The position numbers were made by a program, and so were the translations under genes. Below, one piece after another: positions 16,998 to 25,870 of a stretch of 64,000 nucleotides of DNA; position 1 is the first letter of the stretch, and each line of letters begins with the position of its first letter. Source of the stretch: Lachnoclostridium sp. An196 (GTDB lineage Bacteria > Bacillota > Clostridia > Lachnospirales > Lachnospiraceae); NCBI RefSeq assembly GCF_002160135.1, contig NZ_NFJZ01000010.1:62001-126000 (forward strand), given 5' to 3'. The notes under the pieces are model-generated. The model had not been told where the DNA came from, searched no databases, and worked only from the letters and a program-made list of their open reading frames with translations.

Positions 16998-17969
16998 TCA
17001 TTTCTTCCCAAACAGAAGGAATTTAAGCGGCGGAATCTTTCCGATCACATAAACCAGCGCAGCTGTAACCGCGCTCATAAATACAAACGCGGCCGCGCTG
17101 TAGAGAATCCCCTCTCCGCTCCAGAAAGTAAAACTGTATCCTTCCGGCTTCAGTGCCGCTGCGAAATGATAATGTATCACATAGATCTCCAACGTATATT
17201 TTCCAAGCCACGCAAGCCCTCTTTTGATTCTGCCGGATCTCCAGTCCTCCGCCAGCCGTATCACGGCCAGACATCCCAGAAACGACGCCAGTGTCTGGAC
17301 TCCCAGCATCACGGCTCCTGTTACTGTCACCAGATCCAGGCATACCGCCATGCCCAGAAAAATCACTCCTCCCGTATACGCGTACACTCTTTGCTGTCTC
17401 ACCGGTACCCGTCCCAGGATCTCCGGATGTCTTCCTGCCGCGTACGCCGCCATATAATAAGGAAGATACGTTACCAGGATCGACGGGCTTAAAAATGTAA
17501 CACCCGTCAGGTATACCGCCAGAACCAGGGCGCAGCCGGCCAGCCACACAGCCCAGAACGCCGCTTCTCTTCCCGTCTCCGCTTCCGCCAGCTGTGCGGT
17601 ATATGCTAGCCATGTAAACAAAAAAAGCACCATCAGAAACCACAGTCCATAATCAAGCTGGAACAATACCGTACGCAGCGCCTCCGGAATATTCGTCAAA
17701 TGCTGCAGCGCCAGCCACGCAAAAAAGGGCAGCAAATAAGACACTGCCCTTTTTTTCATTCGTCCGGCATACTGCCGGAGATTCTGTATTTTTGTCCCGG
17801 AACCTGCCAGGTAACCGCTGATCAGGAAAAACAGCGGCATCTGCAAAGATTTAATCACATCATATAAATACGGATCCGTCATCTGATTGTGTACCTGCAC
17901 ATGGCCAAACATGACCAGCAGGATCGCGATCCCTTTCAGACAATCCAAAGATTCATTTCGTTCTTTCAT
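16998..17969 (-). CDS. Acyltransferase 3 family membrane protein
   Basis: About 323 residues and some ten membrane segments. The N-terminus SLDCLKGIAILLVMFGHV carries the conserved His of acyltransferase-3 enzymes (usually O-acetylation of surface sugars or lipids), followed by MPLFFLISGYLAG. The ATG at 17969 lies 5 bp after GGGAGG; an ATG at 17987 would overlap that ribosome site. Transcribed from its own promoter divergent to the CDP-glycerol transferase gene. Acceptor unknown. Confidence 0.88.
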   Translation of the reverse strand: MKERNESLDCLKGIAILLVMFGHVQVHNQMTDPYLYDVIKSLQMPLFFLISGYLAGSGTKIQNLRQYAGRMKKRAVSYLLPFFAWLALQHLTNIPEALRTVLFQLDYGLWFLMVLFLFTWLAYTAQLAEAETGREAAFWAVWLAGCALVLAVYLTGVTFLSPSILVTYLPYYMAAYAAGRHPEILGRVPVRQQRVYAYTGGVIFLGMAVCLDLVTVTGAVMLGVQTLASFLGCLAVIRLAEDWRSGRIKRGLAWLGKYTLEIYVIHYHFAAALKPEGYSFTFWSGEGILYSAAAFVFMSAVTAALVYVIGKIPPLKFLLFGKK

Positions 17970-18013
17970 TATTCCCTCCCGGGGCATAAGAATACGCCGA
18001 CATGTTGAAAGTT

Positions 18014-18043
18014 AGTATAACCTGATTCCCTGCCCTCCGTCAA
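18014..18043 (-). promoter_or_regulatory. Promoter of the leftward acyltransferase gene
   Basis: TTGACG (18038-18043), 18 bp, TATACT (18014-18019) on the minus strand, placed back to back with the plus-strand promoter at 18055. Confidence 0.7.
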
Positions 18044-18054
18044 GGTATCCTCTC

Positions 18055-18083
18055 TTGTCCACGCGCTATTTTTATGATACACT
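18055..18083 (+). promoter_or_regulatory. Promoter of the CDP-glycerol transferase-like gene
   Basis: TTGTCC (18055-18060), 17 bp, TACACT (18078-18083). The hexamers and spacer end (TATTTTTATGA) closely resemble the only other internal plus-strand promoter at 27845. Confidence 0.7.
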
Positions 18084-18141
18084 TTTTTTGCCGGTTCCGG
18101 TCAAAAGAACGGCATAAACAGAATTTACGAGGTAAATGGCC

Positions 18142-19317
18142 ATGATAGAATTTTTGAGACACTCTCCTTTATATCCCGGGCTTTTGAAATTATATCTGAC
18201 GCTGCACAAAACTCTCATCTGGTTTTGCTGGCAGATTTTCTCGCTCTGCCCCGTGCAGAAGGACAAGATCGTGCTCAGTAATTTCAACGGGAACGGTTTT
18301 GGAGACAATCCCCGCTATATCGCGGAAGAGATCCTGCGGCAAAAGCTGCCTTACCGGCTTTACTGGGTCAGCGAACGTCCGGATCCTGCTTTTCCCGGAC
18401 AGCTTTTCCTCGTCCGCCCCAATACCCCGGCGTTCGTCTATCATATGTCCACCGCTTCCGTCTGGATCGACAATACGCGGAAACTGTATTATTTTAAGAA
18501 AAAGAAAAACCAGACTTATATCCAGGTCTGGCACGGCGGTCCGGGACTTAAAAAAATAGAAAAAGACGCCGGAAACAGTCTGTCTGCGGAATATATCGAA
18601 TACGCGAAAAAAGACGCGGAAAAAATGGACCTGATGATCTCCAACTGCCGCTGGTGCACAGAATGTTACCGCAGATGCTTCTGGTACGACGGTCCTATTC
18701 TGGAAAAAGGGCTGCCCAAAAACGACCTCTATTTCCGGGATGTCCCCACAATCCGCAGGCAGGTGCGCCGGTTCTATCATCTTCCGGAAGACGTCAGGCT
18801 GGTTCTCTATGTCCCTACCTGGAGGGAAAACCGCAAGCTGAATGTCTATCATCTGGATTTCGAAGGTTGTCTCCAGGCTTTCAGACAACGCTTCGGAGGC
18901 GACTGGATCATGCTGGTCCGTCTTCATCCCAACGTGAATCCTGATGATTTTGACATCCGCTATAACGAACGGATCCTCAACGCCTCCCGCTACAGCAATG
19001 TCCAGGAACTGCTCGCTGCCGGAGACGCGGTAATCAGCGACTACTCATCCTGCGGATTCGACTACATCCAGCTCGGACGCCCTTCTTTCCTCTATGCGGA
19101 AGATTATGAAGAAATGAAGCGGACCAAGGACTATTATTTCCAGCTGGAAGAGCTGCCGATCCCGCTCGCCTTCTCCAACGAAGAAATGATCCGCAACATT
19201 CTGGAATTTTCTGAGGAGAAGTATCAGGAGGCACGCGCTCCCTTCATGGAACGGCTGGGGTATTATGACGATGGGCATGCTTCGGAGGCGGTAGTCAATT
19301 ATATACTTGAACTTTGA
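18142..19317 (+). CDS. CDP-glycerol glycerophosphotransferase family protein
   Basis: About 391 residues of the TagB/TagF-like family that adds glycerol-phosphate or related units to surface polymers. Key blocks are VWHGGPGLKKIEKDAG, VLYVPTWRENRKLN, LVRLHPNVNP and the C-terminal nucleotide site VISDYSSCGFDYIQLGRPSFLY (seen as VISDYSSCGFDYIQ plus LGRPSFLY). An N-terminal amphipathic or hydrophobic stretch suggests membrane association. The ATG at 18142 is 8 bp from GAGGT, better than the ATG at 18136. It lies alone on the plus strand in a minus-strand glycan region and overlaps the 3' end of the next, convergent gene by 19 bp. Confidence 0.9.
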   Translation: MIEFLRHSPLYPGLLKLYLTLHKTLIWFCWQIFSLCPVQKDKIVLSNFNGNGFGDNPRYIAEEILRQKLPYRLYWVSERPDPAFPGQLFLVRPNTPAFVYHMSTASVWIDNTRKLYYFKKKKNQTYIQVWHGGPGLKKIEKDAGNSLSAEYIEYAKKDAEKMDLMISNCRWCTECYRRCFWYDGPILEKGLPKNDLYFRDVPTIRRQVRRFYHLPEDVRLVLYVPTWRENRKLNVYHLDFEGCLQAFRQRFGGDWIMLVRLHPNVNPDDFDIRYNERILNASRYSNVQELLAAGDAVISDYSSCGFDYIQLGRPSFLYAEDYEEMKRTKDYYFQLEELPIPLAFSNEEMIRNILEFSEEKYQEARAPFMERLGYYDDGHASEAVVNYILEL

Positions 19318-20366
19318 CCATGACGTACCGAACCGCTAATATGCCGGAATATTGAGGGCAGAACTTCCCCCGCCGCAGTCAGCGGCACCAGGCTTCCGAT
19401 CACCAGAAGCGCCTGCGTCACTCCTTCGGGCAGTCCCAAAAGTCCAGCTCCGGTTCGGATAAACATAAACAAAAACATATGGAAACACAGGATCACCAGC
19501 GTCTGACGTCCTACCGTTTCTATCGGCCGCATTACAGGCGGGCAGAAACGTTCCAGGTACGCTCCTGCCAGAAAGACCAGTATGGACCCGGCTATCCCCA
19601 CTGCCAGATAAAACAGCATGCTGAATCCATAATTTCCAATGGACAGATTCACGCTTCCGTTCAGATTCGCGAGAGCCGCAAAGCAGATCAGCAGCGCCAG
19701 TCCTTTCCAGCGGTTCCCCTTTTCCGTCAGATATGTGATCCTGTCTATCCTGTGAAGCAATTCTCCCGCGGCAAAAAAACAGGCAAAATAAGGTACGGCC
19801 TCCAGGCTCCAGGGCAGCAGAAGATCTGAAACATAGTGCCACACAACCGATGCCGTCAGCCCTGCCGCCAGCCAGACGCGCATGTTCTTCCTTCTTCTGA
19901 TCCACTCATACCACACATAAGTCAGAAACATGGCCGTCAGAAACCAGAGCGGCGCGTTCAGGAGCGTCATCAGCACCGGGTTCTCCCCCGGATAAGAGGC
20001 CGCATACATCTGATTGCGGGAATACAGGATGCCGAAAATCGACGGCAGATTCAGATCTGTGGGATTCCCCGTCAGCAAAGAATCTTTCACCCAGAAAAAT
20101 ACCCACAAAAAGAGACTCGTCCCGAAATAAGGAAAAAGCAGCCGCACAGCCTTCTTCTTTACAAAAGCGCCGAAAGATTCCTCTTTGCGGCGATACGTAT
20201 ATCCGGCAGCCACGAAGAAAACCGGCATGTAAAACATGCCGCCATAGAAACTGGCCGGTCCGAGGCTGCACTCCGCGTGCACCAAAAGAACTACCAGGAT
20301 TCCCATGGCTTTTCCGAAATCCAGCCAGCCCAAACGTTTTCTACGATTTTCCGAAGATGCGCCCAA
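19299..20366 (-). CDS. Acyltransferase 3 family membrane protein
   Basis: Polytopic enzyme of about 355 residues. LGWLDFGKAMGILVVLLVHAE carries the conserved His region (shown in part: GILVVLLVHAE), and GGMFYMPVFFVAAGYTYRR is the typical second block. An ATG at 20402 is in frame but has no ribosome site; the TTG at 20366 lies 6 bp after GGGGAGG, so I prefer it. Either start overlaps the upstream acyltransferase gene, and the 3' end overlaps the convergent plus-strand gene by 19 bp. Probably O-acetylates a glycan made in this cluster. Confidence 0.85.
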   Translation of the reverse strand: MGASSENRRKRLGWLDFGKAMGILVVLLVHAECSLGPASFYGGMFYMPVFFVAAGYTYRRKEESFGAFVKKKAVRLLFPYFGTSLFLWVFFWVKDSLLTGNPTDLNLPSIFGILYSRNQMYAASYPGENPVLMTLLNAPLWFLTAMFLTYVWYEWIRRRKNMRVWLAAGLTASVVWHYVSDLLLPWSLEAVPYFACFFAAGELLHRIDRITYLTEKGNRWKGLALLICFAALANLNGSVNLSIGNYGFSMLFYLAVGIAGSILVFLAGAYLERFCPPVMRPIETVGRQTLVILCFHMFLFMFIRTGAGLLGLPEGVTQALLVIGSLVPLTAAGEVLPSIFRHISGSVRHGQSSSI

Positions 20367-21492
20367 CAAGCACCTCCCCTTTCTTCCCCAGCGGTTCCAC
20401 ATAGCGGGTCAAAAGTTCCGACAGCGCCACTGTAGTGCCAAAGATCAGAAGCAGATCCAGAAACGCCGCCAGATTATATCCCAGGATTCCTTCCATCCGG
20501 AGCAGAAACCATGCCCCGAAAGTGGCGATCACCAGGAAATGCACCAGATACAGGGAGTAAGAGATCCGTCCCAGGTACCGGAAAACGCCCAGTGAAAAAA
20601 GCTTCTGGGGCGCTTCCAGATTCAGTACCGCAAACACAAAACAAAGCACGCCGAACACATGATAATAATTCACGAACACAAAAGGCAGAATCCCCCAGAT
20701 CGTGCCTTCATAGCCGAACCCGGCAGAAGGATACGCCATAAAATACAGCCCGGTCACCAGAAGCCCCCAGTTCAGAGGCCGGCAGGCACAGATCTTTTTT
20801 CTCCACTTCCAGTCCGTATGCATAAAGTCACAGAGTACATATCCCAGATAGATTCCGAGAAAATCCGTCCGCAGAAGCAGAAGCGCCAGCACGGCATAGA
20901 CAGGCCAGCGCCATTTCTTTCCCGATACCAGGGCGGCCAGCGCATAGTCCAGATAGGCCCCTAAAAACAGCATCTGAAGTGTCCAGAGCACCCCGTTGTA
21001 ATCATTCGTCCCGAACAGGAAACAGCCGAACAGAGATTCTCCCAGCATCTTCAGGAAATCAGGCGGGAATGCATTAAATCCCTGAAACCATTCCTCGGAA
21101 CCTGCCAACACTGCCGCCGCGCCATTCTGATACAGCCCCAGACACATACAGATATAAATCATCAGGTTTACCGCCAGCACGGAAGGCATCAGACGAAGAT
21201 ACCGTTTTCCGGCGCTCTGAAGAAGCCTTCTCCGGTCTCCGGTGAGGAAATAGCTTCTGCAGAGAAGATACCCGCTCAGCACCAGGAAAAGACGTACCGC
21301 GGTATTTCCGTTAAATAAAAGGTTCAGAAACGATTTGCCGATGGCTATATCCAAGTCTCCCGGCAGATGGCAGCTCTCCGGCTGAAAATGATACATGCCG
21401 TAATAAAAGGCGAAAACAAAATGCGTCAGGAAAACGACCAAACAACCGATTCCTTTCAGTCCGTCCAGGTAGACAAGTTTCTTTCCTTCCAT
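20341..21492 (-). CDS. Acyltransferase 3 family membrane protein
   Basis: 383 residues with about ten membrane segments. LVYLDGLKGIGCLVVFLTHF holds the conserved His, and NTAVRLFLVLSGYLLCRSYF is the second block. It is clearly different in sequence from the two other acyltransferases in this region, so they are unlikely to be recent duplicates. The ATG at 21492 lies inside the 3' end of the upstream GT-C-like gene (37-bp overlap), with GGGAG upstream. Part of the long leftward glycan operon. Confidence 0.88.
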   Translation of the reverse strand: MEGKKLVYLDGLKGIGCLVVFLTHFVFAFYYGMYHFQPESCHLPGDLDIAIGKSFLNLLFNGNTAVRLFLVLSGYLLCRSYFLTGDRRRLLQSAGKRYLRLMPSVLAVNLMIYICMCLGLYQNGAAAVLAGSEEWFQGFNAFPPDFLKMLGESLFGCFLFGTNDYNGVLWTLQMLFLGAYLDYALAALVSGKKWRWPVYAVLALLLLRTDFLGIYLGYVLCDFMHTDWKWRKKICACRPLNWGLLVTGLYFMAYPSAGFGYEGTIWGILPFVFVNYYHVFGVLCFVFAVLNLEAPQKLFSLGVFRYLGRISYSLYLVHFLVIATFGAWFLLRMEGILGYNLAAFLDLLLIFGTTVALSELLTRYVEPLGKKGEVLVGRIFGKS

Positions 21493-22496
21493 ATGCGGAT
21501 CACTCCCATCTCCTGTAGTAAGCGGATGCCCAGATACGCGATAATCAAAAACTGCGCCACGGCAAACACTGCCATAGGCATCATAGATTCCCCGTTAAAG
21601 CACTCCTGATATCCTGCATACGCTGCGATCTGCAAAAGCACGGGCACAAGAAAATCTCCCGGTTCCACCATAAAATATATCACTCCCAGGACACAGAACA
21701 GATAACCGCTGGACTGATCCATATACGGTAGAAAATAGACCGCCGCAAGGCCGAAGAACAATAACAGACGCATCAAAAACGCGCGGTCCGTCTTCCACTT
21801 TCCCATCCCGAACAGCCACAATGTCAGAAAAGTCAGTCCCACGGCAAGAAAGAGTCCCACCAGAGCGATCGGATCGACCAGCTGTCCCTGTATGGATTCT
21901 CTCCCCACAATTTCATATATGTTCGGCCAGTGAAATGTAGTCAAAGTATATCCTGCATGCAGATACGCGCGGTATGCCGCCGCCAGACGCGCCCCTCCCC
22001 CTGCCAGGAGGAGCAGCAGCTGTTCCGTCTTTAATTCTTCTTTCTGCCAGAACACCGCGCACGCGGCCAGAATCCCCACGTAGCGTACTGAATATAAAAG
22101 CAGGACTGTCACTGTCAATGTAAACAGCCATTTACGTCCGTTCTCCCAGAACAGCAGCGCGCAGACCAGGAGCAGTGCTCCCAGGCAGGCGCTGCCGCGC
22201 AGGATCGTCCCCTCCGCGACCACGGTAGGAAGAATCAACAAAATTGCATATGTGCCCAGAGCCCGTTTCCGGCTCCCGGTATATCGGAACACCAGCACTC
22301 CCGCCGTCAGCGCCAGATACCATTCTGCCAGCAGATATGTCCAATGCGGAGGACCATATTCGAACGGAGTGCGGATCAGATATCCTACCGCCGTGATGCA
22401 TACTGCCAGAAGCGCTTCCAGAAAATCAAACCGCAGCTTGCCGATATGGAATTTTCTGAACAGAAGTCCCCGAAGCGTCTCGTCCACATTCATCAC
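21456..22496 (-). CDS. GT-C-like membrane protein without the usual acidic first loop
   Basis: 346 residues, about nine membrane helices. It is paralogous to the next upstream gene: compare FHWPNIYEIVGRE with IKFPNIYQIIGNN, and YFLPYMDQSSGYLF with YFIPHMHERYLYV. However, the first extracytoplasmic loop, which reads VADDWSVYWSAWLAE in the neighbour, here reads RTPFEYGPPHWTYLLAE and lacks the Asp-Asp expected of a GT-C catalytic base. It may be an inactive or accessory partner. The GTG at 22496 overlaps the neighbour's stop; an ATG one codon later is equally possible. Confidence 0.7.
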   Translation of the reverse strand: MMNVDETLRGLLFRKFHIGKLRFDFLEALLAVCITAVGYLIRTPFEYGPPHWTYLLAEWYLALTAGVLVFRYTGSRKRALGTYAILLILPTVVAEGTILRGSACLGALLLVCALLFWENGRKWLFTLTVTVLLLYSVRYVGILAACAVFWQKEELKTEQLLLLLAGGGARLAAAYRAYLHAGYTLTTFHWPNIYEIVGRESIQGQLVDPIALVGLFLAVGLTFLTLWLFGMGKWKTDRAFLMRLLLFFGLAAVYFLPYMDQSSGYLFCVLGVIYFMVEPGDFLVPVLLQIAAYAGYQECFNGESMMPMAVFAVAQFLIIAYLGIRLLQEMGVIRIWKERNLSTWTD

Positions 22497-23713
22497 AGAA
22501 TCCTCCTTTCCTCTTCCGCATCCGCCGGAAGCACATACTCCGGATTATGCAGATAACGATACAGGTCCAGTCCGATCCTCACCAGAAGCGCCAGCTGTGC
22601 CCATGCCAGCACGCCGTAGGATATGGCAGGCGGATTCTTGGATAAATACTCCGCGTAGCCCATCACTCCGATAAAAGCCGAAGCAACGAACCATGGGAAG
22701 CGCTTCACCCGGATCAGAACATAGATCAGCAGGAAAGCATCCGTCACATACAGATACCGTTCATGCATATGCGGAATAAAATACGTGGTCAGGATTCCAA
22801 AAAAGACGACCATCAGGATTACCATTTCCTTCGTGACACGTACCTTCCGATAAGCCATATAAAACATCACCATCATCAGGATGCCCAGAATCAGGTACAT
22901 GCCTGCTCCCACATATTCATCCAGGAAATAATTGTTTCCGATGATCTGATAGATATTCGGGAATTTAATAGACAGCGACCAGCGGTCTTTGCTTCCCTGA
23001 AACGCGTAGATCCCGATCAGTTCCATAAACGGCCTTCCGGCTATCCACGCCGGAAGGATTCCCAGCAGATACATAACCGGAATCGTAATAAAGTGTTTCA
23101 GATCCAGCCTTTTTCTTACCCACAGAATCACCAGCAGCGGAAAGATAAACAAGGTCTGCAGTTTTACCGCAAAAGCCGCGCCGTAAAACCACATGCCGGT
23201 CCAGGTACGGTTCTTCAGCATGAAATATGCGCTGCAAAGAATCAGCAAAGTATAAATAATATCGCACTGGGACCAGACCGACGCGTTCAGGATCACCGTC
23301 GGGAGAAAAAGAAAAATCCCATACGACAAATGAGCCTTTTTCGCGCTTCCTGTACACTCTTTCACGATCCCCGCGATCACCGCAGCCCCGATCAGCTCCA
23401 GCAGACAGCACAATCCTTTAAAAGCCGTCATGGCATTGATAGGAAGCAATGTGATCAGATACAGAATATACATGACCGGAGGCGCATAATCATAAAAATT
23501 TCCCGCAACCGCTTTAAATCCGTCTGCTTCCAGTTCCGCCAGCCAGGCGCTCCAGTAGACACTCCAGTCGTCCGCCACAAAAGACCGCACGGAAATACGC
23601 AGCGCCACGGCCAGCATCGTGAGCGCCGCCAGAAACAGCCATTCCGATACCCTGGTCTCCTGTTTTCCAAAGGATATTTTCCTGCTCAGCAGGTTTCTCA
23701 TATATCGGTCCAT
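22493..23713 (-). CDS. GT-C fold glycosyltransferase, membrane
   Basis: 406 residues, about ten helices, resembling polyprenyl-phosphate-sugar dependent GT-C enzymes (GT39/GT87-like). The first loop SFVADDWSVYWSAWLAE carries adjacent aspartates, the likely catalytic base, followed by YDYAPPVMYILYL. Later blocks are VILNASVWSQCDIIYT and FIPHMHERYLYV. It would transfer a sugar from a lipid carrier on the outer membrane face. The carrier is plausibly supplied by the GT2 enzyme encoded just upstream (23724-24680). ATG at 23713 behind AGGAG. Confidence 0.82.
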   Translation of the reverse strand: MDRYMRNLLSRKISFGKQETRVSEWLFLAALTMLAVALRISVRSFVADDWSVYWSAWLAELEADGFKAVAGNFYDYAPPVMYILYLITLLPINAMTAFKGLCCLLELIGAAVIAGIVKECTGSAKKAHLSYGIFLFLPTVILNASVWSQCDIIYTLLILCSAYFMLKNRTWTGMWFYGAAFAVKLQTLFIFPLLVILWVRKRLDLKHFITIPVMYLLGILPAWIAGRPFMELIGIYAFQGSKDRWSLSIKFPNIYQIIGNNYFLDEYVGAGMYLILGILMMVMFYMAYRKVRVTKEMVILMVVFFGILTTYFIPHMHERYLYVTDAFLLIYVLIRVKRFPWFVASAFIGVMGYAEYLSKNPPAISYGVLAWAQLALLVRIGLDLYRYLHNPEYVLPADAEEERRIL

Positions 23714-23723
23714 ATCCGGGCTC

Positions 23724-24680
23724 CTATCTTAACACTTCTTCTATAATATATTTGGGCCTTTCCTTGGTCTCCAGATAAATCTTGCCGATATATTCCCCGA
23801 TCACTCCGATGGCAAGAAGCTGCAGGCCTCCGATCGCCCAGATAGATACGATCAAAGAAGTCCAGCCGATACTGGTATTCCCCAGGAAATGCTGTACCAG
23901 AGAATAAACCAGCATGGCAATACTGCAAAGAAAAATCAGCATCCCCAGCAGCACGATCGCCCGAATCGGCTTGATGCTCAGTGATGTGATGCCGTCCACT
24001 GCCAACGCCAGCATCTTCTTCAGCGGATACTTGGATTCGCCCGCGAATCGCTCATGCCGCTCATAAGTCACTATTCCCGTCTGAAATCCGATCATCGGCA
24101 CAATTCCGCGCAGGAACAGATTGACCTCTTTATATTTCGCCAGCTCATCCAGCGCGCGGCGGCTCATGAGGCGGTAGTCTGCATGATTGAAAACCACTTC
24201 GCCTCCCATAAAATTGATCAATTTATAAAATCCTTCCGCAGTAAAACGTTTAAAGAATGTATCCGTTTTCCGCGCGCTGCGGACGCCGTAGACGATCTCG
24301 CAGCCTTCATAATATTTTTCCACAAACTGGTCGACCACATCTATGTCATCCTGCAGGTCTGCGTCCATGGAAATCACCATATCCGCATATTCCTTCGCCG
24401 TCATCAGTCCGCCCAGAAGCGCGTTCTGGTGTCCCCGGTTTCTGGACAGCTTGACGCCCTGATAGATCGGGTCGCTCTCATGCAGCTCCCGGATAATCTC
24501 CCAGGTACGATCCCTGGAACCGTCATTGACAAACATGATCCGGCTTTCCCTGGAGATCATCTCTCTCTCCATCAGGCTTTCCATCTTCTCTCTCAATCTT
24601 CTGGCCGTCTCATGCAGCACCTCCTGCTCATTGTAACAGGGGATTACCAAGTATAAAATCTGCTTTCTCTTTCTTTCCAT
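23724..24680 (-). CDS. GT2 glycosyltransferase, GtrB/DPM-like with two membrane helices
   Basis: 318 residues: an N-terminal GT-A domain (LVIPCYNEQEVL, VNDGSRDRTWEII, SMDADLQDDIDVV with the DxD metal site, GVKLSRNRGHQNALL) and two C-terminal helices (AIVLLGMLIFLCSIAMLVYS and VSIWAIGGLQLLAIGVIGEY). This is the layout of enzymes that load undecaprenyl phosphate with a sugar. Ten bases before the GT-C gene, so the pair likely makes and uses the lipid-linked sugar. ATG at 24680 follows GGAGGA. Confidence 0.92.
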   Translation of the reverse strand: MERKRKQILYLVIPCYNEQEVLHETARRLREKMESLMEREMISRESRIMFVNDGSRDRTWEIIRELHESDPIYQGVKLSRNRGHQNALLGGLMTAKEYADMVISMDADLQDDIDVVDQFVEKYYEGCEIVYGVRSARKTDTFFKRFTAEGFYKLINFMGGEVVFNHADYRLMSRRALDELAKYKEVNLFLRGIVPMIGFQTGIVTYERHERFAGESKYPLKKMLALAVDGITSLSIKPIRAIVLLGMLIFLCSIAMLVYSLVQHFLGNTSIGWTSLIVSIWAIGGLQLLAIGVIGEYIGKIYLETKERPKYIIEEVLR

Positions 24681-24707
24681 ATCTCCTCCACGCCTGCGCG
24701 GCAGACG

Positions 24708-25091
24708 TCACTCTTCTGTCTTCTGTTTCGTCTTCTCCAGTTCCTGTTCCAGCTCCTCCAGTTTTTTCTCGTTCAGAGCCACGATCTGATCCAACGTGCG
24801 CACGCTGTTGGACAGTCTCGACAACGCTACCGTCAGGGAAAAAATAATCAGAAGCGAAAAACAAAATCCCAGAAAGAAAATCATGTTTACCGGGGCGTAG
24901 ATGCCCAGAAACTCTGATACCACATTCAGAAGCTGAGGCGCGCAGGCAAACACAAACAACGCCGCCATCACCAGCATCCATGGCAGAGCGTATTTCAATT
25001 CCAGACTTTTTCGCCGTATCATATTGACCAGAACCGCCAGCACCACCAGAATCGCAGCGGCGATCACAACCTGCAGTCTTACCGTCATCAT
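24708..25091 (-). CDS. DUF2304 membrane protein
   Basis: 127 residues: three membrane helices (about 5-24, 34-52 and 66-89) and a charged coiled C-terminal tail rich in Glu and Lys (NEKKLEELEQELEKTKQKT). Matches the DUF2304 pattern; such genes commonly sit beside DPM-like GT2 genes in polysaccharide loci, as here on both sides. Function unknown; a scaffold for the adjacent glycosyltransferases is plausible. ATG at 25091 follows GGGAGG. Confidence 0.85.
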   Translation of the reverse strand: MMTVRLQVVIAAAILVVLAVLVNMIRRKSLELKYALPWMLVMAALFVFACAPQLLNVVSEFLGIYAPVNMIFFLGFCFSLLIIFSLTVALSRLSNSVRTLDQIVALNEKKLEELEQELEKTKQKTEE

Positions 25092-25109
25092 ATCTGTCTT
25101 CCTCCCGGT

Positions 25110-25799
25110 TTACCCTCTCAGCCTCTCCATGCAGATGGCCAGCGTTACTTTCACCATATAATATACCGTTTTGAATCCATGAATTGAAGAAGTTCCTTCC
25201 CTCCGCTCACGCATGACCACCGGTACTTCCGTTACCTTTTTCCCTTTCCGCAGAATCGCCACCACACTTTCCGGTTCCGGATAATCCTTCGGATAGTTCT
25301 CCGCGTAGATACGCATCACATCCCTGTTTACCATACGCATGCCGGAAGTCGGGTCCGTCACGCGTTTTCCCGTCAGAATACGGATCAGCACGGTAAAATA
25401 ACGGATGCCGATCCTGCGCAGTCCTGAAGACTGAAATCCCTCTTTTTCAATAAACCGGGATCCAATCACCATGTCGCTGGATGTACTCACCAGTTCCTCA
25501 GCCATCTTCTCCAGATAAGCCGCGTCATGCTGGCCATCCCCATCAAACTGAACCGCCACATCATATCCGTTCCGGCACGCGTACAGATAACCGGTCTGCA
25601 CCGCGCCGCCAATTCCCAGATTTACGGAAAGATTCACGTAATTCAATCCTTCCCTCCGGCATATATCCAATGTATCGTCGGTAGAACAGTCATTGATCAC
25701 CAGATAGTCAAATCCCGGCGCATGCTCCCGGATATCCTTCACGACCTGGAGAATGCTTCCGGACTCGTTATACGCGGGAATAATGACAAGCTTCTTCAT
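25110..25799 (-). CDS. GT2 glycosyltransferase, soluble DPM1-like
   Basis: 229 residues without C-terminal membrane helices. GT-A motifs include IIPAYNESGSILQVV, VINDCSTDDTLDI, NLGIGGAVQTGYLYA, VQFDGDGQHDA (metal-binding DxD) and DPTSGMRMVNRD. Family members make polyprenyl-phosphate sugars or transfer sugars to a growing glycan. First gene after a promoter at 25832-25860 and 18 bp before DUF2304. Acceptor and donor are not visible from sequence. Confidence 0.9.
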   Translation of the reverse strand: MKKLVIIPAYNESGSILQVVKDIREHAPGFDYLVINDCSTDDTLDICRREGLNYVNLSVNLGIGGAVQTGYLYACRNGYDVAVQFDGDGQHDAAYLEKMAEELVSTSSDMVIGSRFIEKEGFQSSGLRRIGIRYFTVLIRILTGKRVTDPTSGMRMVNRDVMRIYAENYPKDYPEPESVVAILRKGKKVTEVPVVMRERREGTSSIHGFKTVYYMVKVTLAICMERLRG

Positions 25800-25831
25800 A
25801 TAATAATACTCCTGTACAATCTCTTCGCCAA

Positions 25832-25860
25832 ATTATATCATACATAGCCTGTTTTTTCCA
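25832..25860 (-). promoter_or_regulatory. Promoter inside the glycan cluster
   Basis: Consensus TATAAT (25832-25837) with a weaker TGGAAA (25855-25860) at 17 bp on the minus strand. It would drive the DPM-like GT2, DUF2304 and downstream genes. Confidence 0.6.
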
Positions 25861-25870
25861 GCATCGGGGA

